A DNA stretch of 64,000 nt, taken from positions 138,763,402 through 138,827,401 of the forward strand of contig NC_133122.1 in NCBI RefSeq assembly GCF_033568475.1, given 5' to 3'. Numbering within the stretch: the stretch's first letter is position 1; each line of letters starts with the position of its first letter. Position numbers and translations under genes: made by a program. Of this stretch, positions 25,844 through 37,299 are shown one piece after another. Origin of the DNA: Henckelia pumila. Taxonomy: Eukaryota > Streptophyta > Magnoliopsida > Lamiales > Gesneriaceae. Under the pieces are notes generated by a model. The model had not been told where the DNA came from. It made no database searches and worked only from the letters and a program-made list of their open reading frames with translations.

Positions 25844-26576
25844 GTAAGTAAGTGGCCTGGTATGAAAATGGCATTAGTATTTGCAACACCAAACTTTACC
25901 GATTATGATGCCTCATATATCTGGTGCATCTGATTCTTGGCCCGCATGCAATCAATTCTACCTAAACTTGCTGTTTCCATTTAAAAAAATTTTGTTTTGC
26001 TTTGTGCATGGGCTTCCTTAGGGGGCATATTTTATTATCTGCCATGTATTAGTGCAAAAAGTATAATTTCTTAGGTCAGATTTCGTTTCCATTAAATGTG
26101 AGCGAATTGTTCTTGTCATGTTGCATAATAGTTTTGACTTTTGAGGTTTAACACTGTTAGATTTTGAGTTACTTTATTCGATTATCATATAAAAACAATT
26201 TCCTCAAACTCATCCCAAAATTTTGGAACCAAAACTTACTTAGCACATAAACATATAAATGTATTATGAAACCTGAACAAGAAAATAGCTAGCTTAATTA
26301 CATTGAACGTACGTGATCATGTTTTCAAGTGCATGGCTGGCGGCGTTGTTAACATGCACCAAGAATCCATCGTCCTTGTTTTAGTTTTACCAACACACTT
26401 GATCTTAGCTGGATCCAATATTATTCTCGATCATGAAATTTCCTTTTTTTTCCATCAACTTATTCAATTTCGGGTATGTCATGACGTATGGCATGCTGGC
26501 TACTTTGGATGAGTGACAGCCGCATCTGTTCTTGATCTTCTTCTACCAAGATCAACAATGTGTCGGAACATTAATC
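25844..26576. other. Intergenic sequence upstream of TBL
   Basis: This is the probable promoter side of the minus-strand TBL gene. No clear TATA box or other gene was recognised. It ends at the TCTTT target duplication of element C1. Confidence 0.45.
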
Positions 26577-26581
26577 TCTTT

Positions 26582-27413
26582 TGAAATAAACGGTGTACGT
26601 GGTTGTTATGTAAAATAAGACAGTATTGTACTTCGTGTCGTAACACCAAAGACAACACAGTGCAGCGGAAATTTAAAGTGTAAATAAAAACACAAGTAAT
26701 AAATTTTGCACGAGTATAAAACTCGTGCGGGTGCCTTAGGGCTAAATATCACTAGTAAACGTAAGAGCAGTCTTACAAAACAATCCTAGTGATTTTACGA
26801 AAAGTCATTAAATACTAAATTTCTCAACACGTTGAGAAATCAAACTTGCATCCTAAAATACGAGAAGGTATAAAAACTATTGGATGCAACTCCCGTGGCC
26901 TAAATTGAAGAGACAGTAAAGATCTTCGAACAACACTATTCCCACAGTGTTGTCTCTGATGTCTTCAACATGAACGGCAACACGGGAACATGCAACAACG
27001 ATGGTTGCAAACCTTGCTTCAGAATTCTTCAAGATCTTCACTCGAATTCTTCAGAGTATGCGCAGAGTAGTTTTCGTCTGAAGCCCTCTTCACTTTCTTG
27101 TGCGTGGAAAATCTTCTTTTATAGATAATCATCCAAGCTTTGAAGATTTCCTTAGATAGAGTCAATAGATAACAATCTTTTAGTAGGAAATAAACTCTAT
27201 CAATACATAGAAATCAAATCATGATAATACCAAATTATATTTTATCAAACAATCACATTATCACGATATGATTTAAACTTTGGCAAATATATCTTTAACA
27301 TATTCGAGATATACATGGAATATTTACCAAATAATCTATCTTGTCTAGAAAGCAAAATCTTCTAATTTCCAATTAATTGGGGCCGAAATATATAAGGAAT
27401 AACATTCCTTTCA
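26582..27413 (-). repeat. 3' LTR of C1
   Basis: The plus strand reads TGAAATAAACGG...CCTTTCA; on the element's strand it is TGAAAGG...TTTCA. It contains two copies of the dispersed dyad motif (26621-26662 and 26944-26986) and an 8-bp stem-loop at 26708-26728. Confidence 0.92.
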
Positions 27414-27432
27414 ATCTCCCCCTTTTTGTTTT
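27414..27432 (-). other. Polypurine tract of C1
   Basis: On the minus strand AAAAAGGGGGAGATT lies directly before the LTR start, as required for plus-strand priming. Confidence 0.8.
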
Positions 27433-27740
27433 TTGGACAACACATTGCACAAGTATGAGATACTTATAAACTCCCCCTGAGTTAAAAACTCTTCTCCCCC
27501 TGAATCTTAAAGTTTTCCCCTGAAGTGTTATCCTTCATGTCGTAACACGGTGGATAACATGAGCAAATACCTATGGGATTCTTTAATTCGTATATCAGAA
27601 CATAAGTGGGGTATAAGATGTTAGTCTAGTTAACACATATATGATTAAATAAGGCACGTAACTAGAACGAATAAAAACAGTTATATTAAAATCAGAATGA
27701 AACAAATAAAATAAAGAAAGGATGAGAGAAGAAACAAAAT

Positions 27741-29721
27741 CTAAATTTGATCACTATCAGAGCTATCTTGATCAGAGGCTTCATTCTCATCATCCTTAGT
27801 CCCAGATGGACCAGCTTCATCTTCATCTTGTGCACTATCTCCCCCTGTTTGGCCAGAAATGCCAAGTTGTCGCCGACAATCAGCCAAGACCGTGCGATAG
27901 AAGGCAATGTCTTCCTGAGCTTGAGCAATCTTTTCCTCGGCACGAGTCATCAGCAGCTGAATGGTGGCAGTGGTGAATTCCAGGGAGGTAGGAGTAGGCA
28001 CTGTTTCTTCAGTGTTGTCTCCCGTGTTGGAAACATCGGGGGCAACACCATCCATGTCACCAGCAGGAGTAGGAGTGGCAGTCCAGGGTAAATCCATTAC
28101 GCGATTCCCCTTTAGAAGACCAGCTGCTAACTTCAAAATCTCAGGCTGATCAGTGAGATCTTCTGTAATATTGCGAATGAATGCCTGAGATTCCAAAATG
28201 CCATAAATCAGAGATGGGAATGGCAGCTTGGTAGACTTGAGACCTCCATCAGCAAACTGGAGTACTGTCTTGAATACCATCCTCCCAAAATTAAAATGAC
28301 TCCCAGTCCCAATGGAATATAGAATGATCGCCTGTGGTCTGGTGATAACGGTGGAGTTGGAGGAGGGCGTCCAATTCCTCACAGCTATCTTGTGCAGCGC
28401 AGAATAAAATGAAGTGAGCTTGGCTGCAGAAAAATGGTCAGAGAACTTTTTGACCATACCTCCAGTGAGAACAGTAATCACTTCGTTGATCTCTGGAGGA
28501 TTTCCTTCATCAACATCTGGGGTTGAGTAGTGAGAGTTGATCACGGCTGGAGTGAACTCGAACAGCCGACCCCGTAGATACACCAAGCCATACTTTGCAG
28601 ACTCTGGATCTTCAATGCTCGATGTTAAGTTGGCGTAAAACTCCAGAATCACCCTCTTACAGTAGGATATCACAACAACCACAGTAGAATAAAGCTGTCT
28701 AAGCTTTAAAAAATCGATCAAATTGTACCTATCATATGATCGGACATCTATGTTCCTTTCATCCAGAAGTCCTCTATGAGCGAGAAGAGGCCAAGTAGCA
28801 GCAGCATCACCAGAGTAAAATGTGAGGGAATGGGCAGCATCCATGTCATATTCCTCATCAACAGTGTTGTCCGTGGTGTTGACGACACCAACAGCAACAC
28901 TGGCAGCAGCAGCAGAAACATCCTCTTGATCCAGAGGGTCTTCATCAGCATCCATGCTGGAAACATCCTCAGAGTCTTTTTCTTATCCAATATCCGCACT
29001 CTTATCAGAAGAGTCAGCAGCAGAATCAGTAGAGGAGGAAGAGGAGGAAACATGGTGTGCTTTGCCCTGTGCAAACTCCTCCATCATCTCTGCATCAGGC
29101 TCATCATTGGAGAGATGAGCAGAGGGAGGAACAAAAGATGACGTCTTCCCTTGCTTGAGGCTCTCTAGGATTTGAGCCAAAGTGACATCCTCATCAGAAT
29201 CAGCATTTGCTCGAGGCACAGTAGCTGCTGGAGTGTCCTTCGGAGGAACCTCATCAGAAAATTTTGAATCATCACTTTCAAAAGCGGATTCAACAGTTGG
29301 AGCGGAGGCAGAGGCAGCAGCAGAACTAGAGGGTTTTTTTCTTGCCACAAATTCATAGTTGGCATCATCAGAATCATCACCGGAGCTGCGGTCTTCTTCA
29401 GCCATAGATATACGTGGACCCTTGTAAAAACGCTTGGACTGAGTAAAGTCTGGGTTGTAACCTGCCTGCCTTTTAGATCGGCGTGCCATCGGTGGAGGAG
29501 GATTAACCTTATTCAAAACAGAGAAATCAGGAAGATTTTCCACATCAATTGCGTTCCTTGGTTCTCCAGGCATGAGAACAGCAAGAGGAACAGGTTCCAT
29601 TGGTACTGGAACGCAGAGAAGGAGTGGAAGATGGGTTTTCTGGTGTTGTAACACCGACAGCAACATCAGGCGCTTTGTGGCCCATCTCACTTCAAATATC
29701 CTGTGGATCAAATCCTGCCAT
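27741..29721 (-). pseudogene. Third ORF of C1 (env-like position; plant-transposon-protein domain)
   Basis: Blocks 29711-28983 and 28955-27741 lie in the same frame. A single TAA (28985-28983) separates them, giving about 650 codons. A likely original ATG is at 29721 but meets TGA at codon 10, and the frame changes near 29620. The first half is Ser/Asp/Glu-rich and probably disordered. The second half contains VILEFYANLTSSI, GLVYLRGRLFEFTPAVINSH and NFGRMVFKTVLQFAD, reminiscent of the 'putative plant transposon protein' domain found in many plant LTR elements. It ends with a predicted coiled coil (TTATIQLLMTRAEEKIAQAQ...) and an acidic tail. I see no membrane segment, so a true envelope role is not supported. 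Function unknown. Confidence 0.7.
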
Positions 29722-30755
29722 TGAACGAAAATTTGAGAGTGAGAGAAGGGTAGGGTTCGCAGAGAAAAGCAATCGGGAACAAAGAATTGAGAAAAGATGA
29801 TAATGCCCGATGATTATAAAAAAAATATTTATAGAGTCCTTATCTCAAACGGTAACAAAATCCTAACAAACCCATAATTACCCTGATCCCTGATCTCTCT
29901 TCAGTTACAACGGTAACTTTCCTAACGGATGAAAAATTAAAAACCGAGATTAAAGAGATACAATCCCATAATTAAGGCAATAATCTGAGATAAATATTTC
30001 AATCCAAATATTCCAGAATTACCTTCACATCAGCCTAACTCCACTGAACCAAAAATCAATCACGAAAATTCAATTTTTTAGTAAATAGGGTAAATCATCA
30101 AAATTCGTCTATTTAGAACCTTACCCAAAAACAGAACCTTATGAGCAAAAATGCATATGCATGACCTATTTTATGCCTAAACAGAGTGTAACATAAAATA
30201 AAAATGCAATCACAAGCAGAACAATATGTTTGACGAGTGTAGTGTCGCCTCTCGTGTTGCCAACATCAACTCCAACACCATAGTTTTTCAAAAAACATTT
30301 GAGACATACACACTTGATTACCCTTGATAAAGAAAATTTCAGAAGTGGTAGCTTTCACACTAATCGAACAGTCTTCATTGGACTCAATTAGGTAGCTTTT
30401 TCCATTTTCTTCCAATTTGGATAAAGTTCGTATTTATGACATTGGTCAACAAACTTTATAAAAGATTATGACACTGAATTTGCGAAACCACCTTTCACAT
30501 GGAACAAGAACATGGAATACATTTACATCCCTCAACTACTTAGTGGTTTAGTCAGAGTCTATTTTGCAAGGGCCAATGTGTTTCAATAACAGTTTGCAGA
30601 AAAACTTGGCATCGATTGAATCAACAAAACAGAGATTTAAACACCACACAAAACAGAATGAGTGCAGAATGTCTAAAAACCTTAAAAATGCATGACAAGA
30701 AAAACAACAGTGTTGTCGGTAGTGTTGTAACACCGAAGACAACACATGCAAGGGA
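29722..30755 (-). other. Spacer between pol and third ORF of C1
   Basis: No coding frame is visible in this 1-kb stretch. It contains two copies of the dyad motif, at 30241-30279 and 30709-30745. Confidence 0.6.
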
Positions 30756-33700
30756 TTATAATGCACACATGCTGAGAGACCTTCGAAGAGTTGAAAATCT
30801 CTCATGATCTAATGCTTTAGTAAAGATGTCTGCCAATTGGTTATTGGTTCCAACAAACTCCATTTGAATCATACCTTTTTCTACCAAATCTTGAATAAAG
30901 TGATGACGAATGTCAATGTGTTTTGTGCGTGAGTGTTGAACTGGATTTTTTGATATATCAATAACACTCAAATTATCACAATAAACAATGGGGGGTTCAC
31001 TCTTAAAACCATAGTCTTCAATCATTTGGTTCATCCAAAGAAGTTGTGAACAACAACTTTCGGCTGCCACATATTCAGATTCAGCAGTCGAGAGTGACAC
31101 ACAATTTTTCTTACGACTATACCATGAGACCAAATTATTGCCAAGGTAAAAACACCCACCCGTAGTTCTCTTTCTATCATTCACATCACCAGCCCAATCG
31201 GCATCACTAAAACCTACAAGGTTAGTGTTGGTTTCCCTTGTATACCATAATCCCAAGTCCAATGTACCTGAAACATATTTCAAAATTCTCATAACAGCTT
31301 TTAAATGGGTTATCTTTGGATCAGATTGGTATCTAGCACATAAACACACACTGAACATGATATCAGGGCGACTAGCAGTCAAATACAAAAGACTCCCTAT
31401 CATGCTGCGATACATGGTGTTGTCAACACCAGCCGCAACACTGTCTTTTCCTAATTTTTCACTCGAGCCCATAGGAGTTTTCATGTTCTTAACATTCTCT
31501 TTGCAAAACTTTTTCACCAAGTTCTTTGCATACTTACTTTGACAAAGAAAAATTCCTTCATTTGTTTGCTTAACTTGCAATCCAAGGAAAAAAGTTAACT
31601 CTCCTACCATGCTCATCTCGAAAGTAGAAGACATGCATTCAACAAAATTATCAACATGCTTTTGAGAAGATGCACCAAAGATAATATCATCCACATATAC
31701 TTGACAAATAAGAATTTCACCTTTGGCCTTTTGAATAAAAAGGGTTTTGTCAACTTCACCTCGTTTGAAGCCAATTTTGAGTAAATACTCGGTCAACCTA
31801 CCATACCATGCTCGTGGAGCTTGCTTCAAACCATAGAGTGCTTTCTTCAACTTGTAAACATGATCCAAGTGATGTGGATCCTCAAAGCCTTTGGGTTGCT
31901 TCTCATACACTTCCTCATTCAAAATACCATTCAAAAACGCACTCTTCACATCCATTTGATAAATTTTTATACCCATATGACATGCAATAGCTAGCAATAG
32001 TCGGACTGACTCAATGCGGGCAACAGGAGCAAAGGTCTCATCAAAATCAACCCCCTCAACCTGTGTATACCCTTGAGCAACCAACCTTGATTTGTTCCTA
32101 ATGATGTTTCCTGATTCATTGGTTTTATTTTTGAAAATCCATTTTGTACCAATAACATTACCATGATCAGGTGGTGGAACCAAAAATCAAACATCATTTC
32201 GGACAAATTGTTCAAGTTCTTCATGCATGGCATTTACCCAAAATTCATCATTCAAAGCATCATTGACATTCTTGGGTTCAATATTGGAGACAAAACAGGA
32301 ATGCATTACCTGAGAGTACACGGAACTCATGCATACTAAACCAACTATCTTGCGGTAGTCAACTTTGTCCTTACCTCGAGTTTGCCTTGTTCCATGCACA
32401 TCTCCAATAATCTGTGATGAAGGATGATTCTTCTGTATCTTGCTTGGAAGGTTCTTTTCAGTAATCATTTCAGCTTCCTCATTATTTTGGGAATTTTTTT
32501 CATGAAATTCTGAAGGAACCAGTGTTGTGTTTGGTGTTGTAACATCTGGGACAACACTGTGTTCTTCGGGAGGAATTTCCAGCAAGCCTTCAACATCATC
32601 TTCAGCAGTTTTTCCTTTGAGATCTGCACCATCATCAAAAACAACATTAATGGATTCCATCATTGTTCTGGTCCTAAGGTTATACATCCTATATGCACGA
32701 CTATTTGTAGAATAACCAAGGAACAAACACTTATCACTCTTGGAATCAAATTTTGCTAGGTGATTTCTATCATTCAAAACATAACACACACAGCCAAATA
32801 TATGAAAATAGTTAAGATTTGGTCTCTTTCCCATGAGAATCTCATAGGAAGTCATTGAAGAACCACTTCTCAAATAAACCCGATTGGAAATATGGCACGC
32901 TGTGTTCAATGCTTCTGCCCAAAATCCTTTGGAGATATTTTTTGAGCTCATCATCACTCTAGCCATTTCCTGCAACGTCCTATTCTTTCTTTCAGCAATT
33001 CCATTCTGTTGAGGAGTTTTTGGGGCTGAGAACTCCTGTGAGATGCCCTTCTTATCACACAAAGAAGAAAAAGATGAGTTCTCAAATTCCTTTCCATGAT
33101 CAGTTCTGATTTTTGCTACAGTCAAAGTATGTAGGTTAGTAATCTTGGTAAACAACTTCTTAAACACATCAAAAGTATCTGATTTTTCTCTAAGAAACCT
33201 TACCCATATAAAACGTGAAAAATCATCAACACATGCCAAAGAATACTTTTTACCTCCATAACTTTCGACTTCCATGGGTCCCATCAAATCCATGTGCAAA
33301 AGTTCAAGACACCGTGTTGTCCCACAGTGTTGTAACACGGGATGCGCAACACGGGTTTGCTTACCTTTTTGGCATGCACCACAAACATATGGAACACCAG
33401 TCTTTAGATTTGGAAGACCTCTGACAGCTTCAAACTTACTCAGATTCTTTAGGGTCTTGAAATTCACATGTCCAAGTTTTTGGTGCCATAGACTAAACTC
33501 ATCAATCTTTGAGTGTCTACATGCCAATTCTTCACCTAGTTGGTAGCAGTTATCCACTGATCGTGTACCTGTGATAACACAATGATTAGCATTATCAAAA
33601 ACTTCACAAGTATTTTTTATCAAACTTCACATGCAAATCATCATCACACAGTTGACTAATTGAAATTAAATTTGCATTAAGTCCTTCAACATGTAAGACG

Positions 33701-35766
33701 TTGTGAAGCTTTGGAAACCCTTCCACATTGAGTGTTCCTTTGCCAACAATCCTTCCTTTTGCACCTCCTCCATAGGTCACTCTACCACCATTATGTTCAA
33801 TGTAGTCAGTGAGGTGATCTTTCAAACCTGTCATGTGTCGTGAACTTCCACTATCAAAATACCAATTACCTGCAGTATTAGCTTTCAAAGAAGTATAAAT
33901 AACAAAACATCTGACATCAGGCTTTTGAACCCAAACTTTCTTCACAGTGGGCCTCTTTTTGCCAGTGTTGCTCTTAGTGTTGTGCAACACGGGGGACAAC
34001 ACTTGCTTAGATTCCCACAAAACATAGTCATTCTTCAACTTTCGACAAAAAGGCCTGATATGGCCAGGTTTGAGACAATAATGACACACAAAAGGACGTT
34101 TCCATTGTTTCGGCTTTGGGACAGAAATATTTTTCTCAACAATGGGTTTCTTACCTTTCAAGGCAGTTAAAGAATGGTTCAAGAAATCATTACCTTCTTT
34201 CACAAACACTGGTGTTTTGGAAGATTCACCAGTTTCAAAAACACTTTCTTTAAAACCAAGTCCAAACTTATCATTCTTACCCATAGTCAAAATGGAATCA
34301 AGTTTGCTCGAACTGGAATTAAATTTATCAAGTGTTGTTTTTGCTCTTTCAAGTTCAGAATTTAGCAACCCTAATTCCATATCTTTCTTACTCATGAGAA
34401 TTTTCAGTCTAGCCACAGCAGCTTTCAATTTAGTATTCTCTTTTGTAAGAGTTGTGTTCAACTGATTCCTCTTGTCCCAATCACTGTATAACTCTTCATA
34501 GAGTTTTTGAATACCTTCCAGAGTATAAGGATCAGCTACCTGTTCTTCATGATTGCTGGAATTGTCAAGGTTAGAAGCAACAAAACAAACAGATTTTTGA
34601 ATAGTGTTGCGTCCAGGTGTTGCAACACCGGAGCCAACACCAAGAGGATTAATCTGAAAATTTTTCTTACTCTCCAGTAGAGCAGTAAAAGATATGAGAT
34701 CTGCCTGTTCAACCTTTTCTTGTTCTTCTTCAGAATCATCATCACTCAGAGAAGCATTCATACCTTTCCGAAGGCGATTTGCGCATTCATAAGCATAGTG
34801 GCCATATCCCTTACATTCCCTGCATTGAACATTATCAAAATTTTTGCTTGAGGACTGAACTTTACTATAATACCTTTGACGAGGTCCTCGAGTAGCAGCA
34901 GGTTTTTGAGGCTTCTCTGAAGTAGTCAGTCTAGGAAAATTTGAGGATTGTGCACTTTTCACATCCTTCTTCTCTTTCATTACCTTGAGATAGTCAGTAA
35001 ATTTCTTCGAGATCAAGACAATAGAATTTTCCTCAAGATCAGAATCCTTTACTTCCTGTTGAACTTCAGCAAAATCATTGTAAACATTATTAGATACTTG
35101 AAAAGCAATAGATTTACCTTTCGAGTCATCTTCGGCTTCCAACTCCATCTCATAGGTGCGAAGAGAACTAATTAACTCATCCAATCCCATTATAGATGTA
35201 TCTTTTGATTCATCTATAGCACAAACCTTGGTGTGAAATCTTTTGGGAACCGAACGAAGCACTTTAGATACAAGTCTCTTGTTTGAAATAGGATCACCAA
35301 GAACAGATGCTTCATTTGCAAGGCTCTTCAATCTTCCATTATATTCCATGATGGTCTCTGATTCCTCCATTCTCATATTTTCAAATTTTGAAGTTATGAG
35401 ACGCATCCTTGTCTTCTTAACACTTGCCGAGCCTTCACAATGAGTTTGAAGTTTCTCCCAAGCATCCCTAGCACAAGTACAAGTATCAATTAGATTAAAC
35501 ATGTTCATATCAACAGAAAAAAACATAGCATTAAGAGCTTTAGCATTATAAATAGCCGCATTATTCTCTTCGGCTGTCCATTGTGATCTTGGCTTTGGTC
35601 CTGGTACATCATCATCTCTCATCGGTGGTGTCCAGCCATCAAGAACACGTTTCCAAGCCCTGGACTCAATGGATTGTATATACATGCTCATCTTCAATTT
35701 CCAAGGGCCGTAATTTATTTCATCCAAAATAGGTGGACGAATTGCACTTGTGTACGGAGTGTCCAT
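30756..35766 (-). pseudogene. C1 gag-pol polyprotein (two lesions)
   Basis: The frame begins MDTPYTSAIRPPILDEINYG at 35766. Domains in order are: UBN2-type gag (about 35750-34950); CCHC knuckle CRECKGYGHYAYEC; second CCHC CHYCLKPGHIRPFC; protease WYFDSGSSRHMTG; pre-integrase/integrase with LGHVNF, CGACQKGK, LHMDLMGP, RTDHGKEF and QQNGIAERKNRT; reverse transcriptase with GTKWIFKNK, YQMDVKSAFLNG and YVDDIIFGAS; RNase H with SDADWAGD and STAESEYVAAE; end at 30756. Lesions are a one-base frame change in an A-run near 33610 and a TGA at about 32189 where the family has Trp. Seven stretches of this coding region and the third ORF are taken over by the dyad motif. Confidence 0.9.
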
Positions 35767-35815
35767 AACTAACCTGTAACACAAACCAGGAACTCACTTA
35801 GTAAAGTCAAGTGGT

Positions 35816-35828
35816 GGCTCTGATGCCA
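35816..35828 (-). other. Primer-binding site of C1
   Basis: TGGCATCAGAGCC on the minus strand lies two bases from the 5' LTR end. It complements initiator tRNA-Met with one change. Confidence 0.8.
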
Positions 35829-35830
35829 CG

Positions 35831-36669
35831 TGAAATAAATGGTGTACGTGGTTGTTATGTAAAATAAGACAGTGTTGTACTTTGTGTCGTAACACCAAAG
35901 ACAACACAGTGCAGCGGAAATTTAAAGCGTAAATAAAAACACAAGTAATAAATTTTGCACGAGTATAAAACTCGTGCGGGTGCCTTAGGGCTAAATATCA
36001 CTAGTAAACGTAAGAGCAGTCTTACAAAACAATCCTAGTGATTTTACGAAAAGTCATTAAATACTAAATTTCTCAACACGTTGAGAAATCAAACTTGCAT
36101 CCTAAAATACGATAAGGTATAAAAACTATTGGATGCAACTCCCGTGGCCTAAATTGAAGAGACAGTAAAGATCTTCGAACAACACTATTCCCACAGTGTT
36201 GTCTCTGATGTCTTCAACACGAACGGCAACACGGGGACATGCAACAACTACGGTTGCAAACCTTGCTTCAGAATTCTTCAAAATCTTCACTCGAATTCTT
36301 CAGAGTATGCGCAGAGTAGTTTTCGTCTGAAGCCCTCTTCACTTTCTTGTGCGTGGAAAATCTTCTTTTATAGATAATCATCCAAGCTTTGAAGATTTCC
36401 TTAGATAGAGTCCTACAAGAATAGGTAACAATCTTTTAGTAGGAAATACACTCTATCAATACATAGAAATCAAATCATGATAATATCAAATTATATTTTA
36501 TCAAATAATCACATTATCACGATATGATTTAAACTTTGGCAAATATATCTTTAACATATTCGAGATATACATGGATTATTTACCAAATAATCTATCTTGT
36601 CTAGAAAGCAAAATCTTCTAATTTCCAATTAATTGGGGCCGAAATATACAAGGAATAACATTCCTTTCA
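35831..36669 (-). repeat. 5' LTR of C1
   Basis: Same termini as the 3' LTR. It carries two dyad-motif copies (35870-35911, 36193-36235) and the stem-loop at 35957-35977. Confidence 0.92.
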
Positions 36670-36674
36670 TCTTT

Positions 36675-36831
36675 ATCACAGCATGAAAACCCGATCCCCC
36701 CTTCCGCTGCCCTCTTCTCAAGGCACTTGGCTGCTAGCTGGGATCAGGCTTCGTGCCAGCATGGCTTGGTTGAGGTGCAACTCAAAGGATAGCCGCTCAT
36801 TCTGGTCAAGCAATGTGCTCTTGTAAGAAAT
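36675..36831. other. Host sequence between C1 and C2
   Basis: This 157-bp fragment of pre-insertion DNA is trapped between the two elements. On the minus strand a frame reads LLDQNERLSFELHLNQAM then LARSLIPASSQVP, which looks protein-like, but I do not recognise it. It could be an exon remnant or chance. Confidence 0.3.
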
Positions 36832-37228
36832 ATAAACGGGTCGCCCATGAGGGATGACCCGAATCGACCCAAATGCATTCAAGTATTTCATATTTGAATA
36901 AATGGAGGGAGTGGTTAATTTTAAATCAATAACCTCCAACTTTCATGATACATACATGTATCACAATTCATTTGGATGTATTATTAGGTTGGCTGAGACT
37001 TCCATTTTCCATATATTGTAATCAGTATCATACCACTTTGATTAAGCATTTGGATTGTGAACTCGATTCCTTTCCGTTTGTGACGGCATCGAACCATTGC
37101 ATTGCTATTTTCGTCGGAAGAAAGGTTGGTAAATTCAACTACGTTAACGATCTTGTTTCGAATTAAGTGTTATTCGATTCGAGATATTTGATTTTGAGTC
37201 GAAAGATTCGAGTTTAAGTTTTCCGTCA
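36832..37228 (+). repeat. 5' LTR of C2
   Basis: 397 bp, TGTAAG...CCGTCA. It is matched by the copy at 57368-57775 with small indels and substitutions. Confidence 0.88.
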
Positions 37229-37229
37229 T

Positions 37230-37242
37230 TGGTATCAGAGCC
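37230..37242 (+). other. Primer-binding site of C2
   Basis: TGGTATCAGAGCC lies one base after the 5' LTR. It is complementary to initiator tRNA-Met. Confidence 0.85.
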
Positions 37243-37299
37243 ATGTTAGTTGAATTTCTAAATTGGTTTCGATATTTTAAATGCATTCATTTTGACATA

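Larger units (their letters stand above)
26621..36235. repeat. Dispersed ~39-bp dyad motif, about 15 copies, confined to C1
   Basis: The consensus is AGTGTTG, 5 nt, GGTGTT, 2-3 nt, AACACC, 5 nt, CAACACT. Copies are at 26621-26662, 26944-26986, 27524-27560 (degenerate), 28011-28049, 28863-28901, 29642-29667 (partial), 30241-30279, 30709-30745, 31416-31442 (partial), 32521-32558, 33313-33353, 33964-34003, 34603-34641, 35870-35911 and 36193-36235. The four half-sites keep almost constant spacing of 11-13 bp, while the spacers vary freely. I saw no copy outside C1 in this window. Confidence 0.85.
26582..36669 (-). mobile_element. Complete copia retrotransposon C1, SIRE/Maximus-like, 10.1 kb
   Basis: Two LTRs of 832 and 839 bp face the same way. 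The element is flanked by an exact TCTTT duplication (26577-26581 and 36670-36674). Read on the minus strand the order is LTR, primer-binding site, gag-pol, about 1 kb spacer, a third ORF, polypurine tract, LTR. Extra coding after pol together with this copia pol points to the Sirevirus (SIRE/Maximus) lineage. The LTRs are nearly identical by eye apart from a small indel near 27170/36412, so insertion was recent. gag-pol has one frameshift and one in-frame stop, and the third ORF has several lesions, so this copy is not autonomous. Confidence 0.92.

Noticed and set aside
27741-29721. Calling the C1 third ORF an envelope gene
   Set aside because: There is no signal peptide or membrane segment in the readable frame; only its position is env-like.
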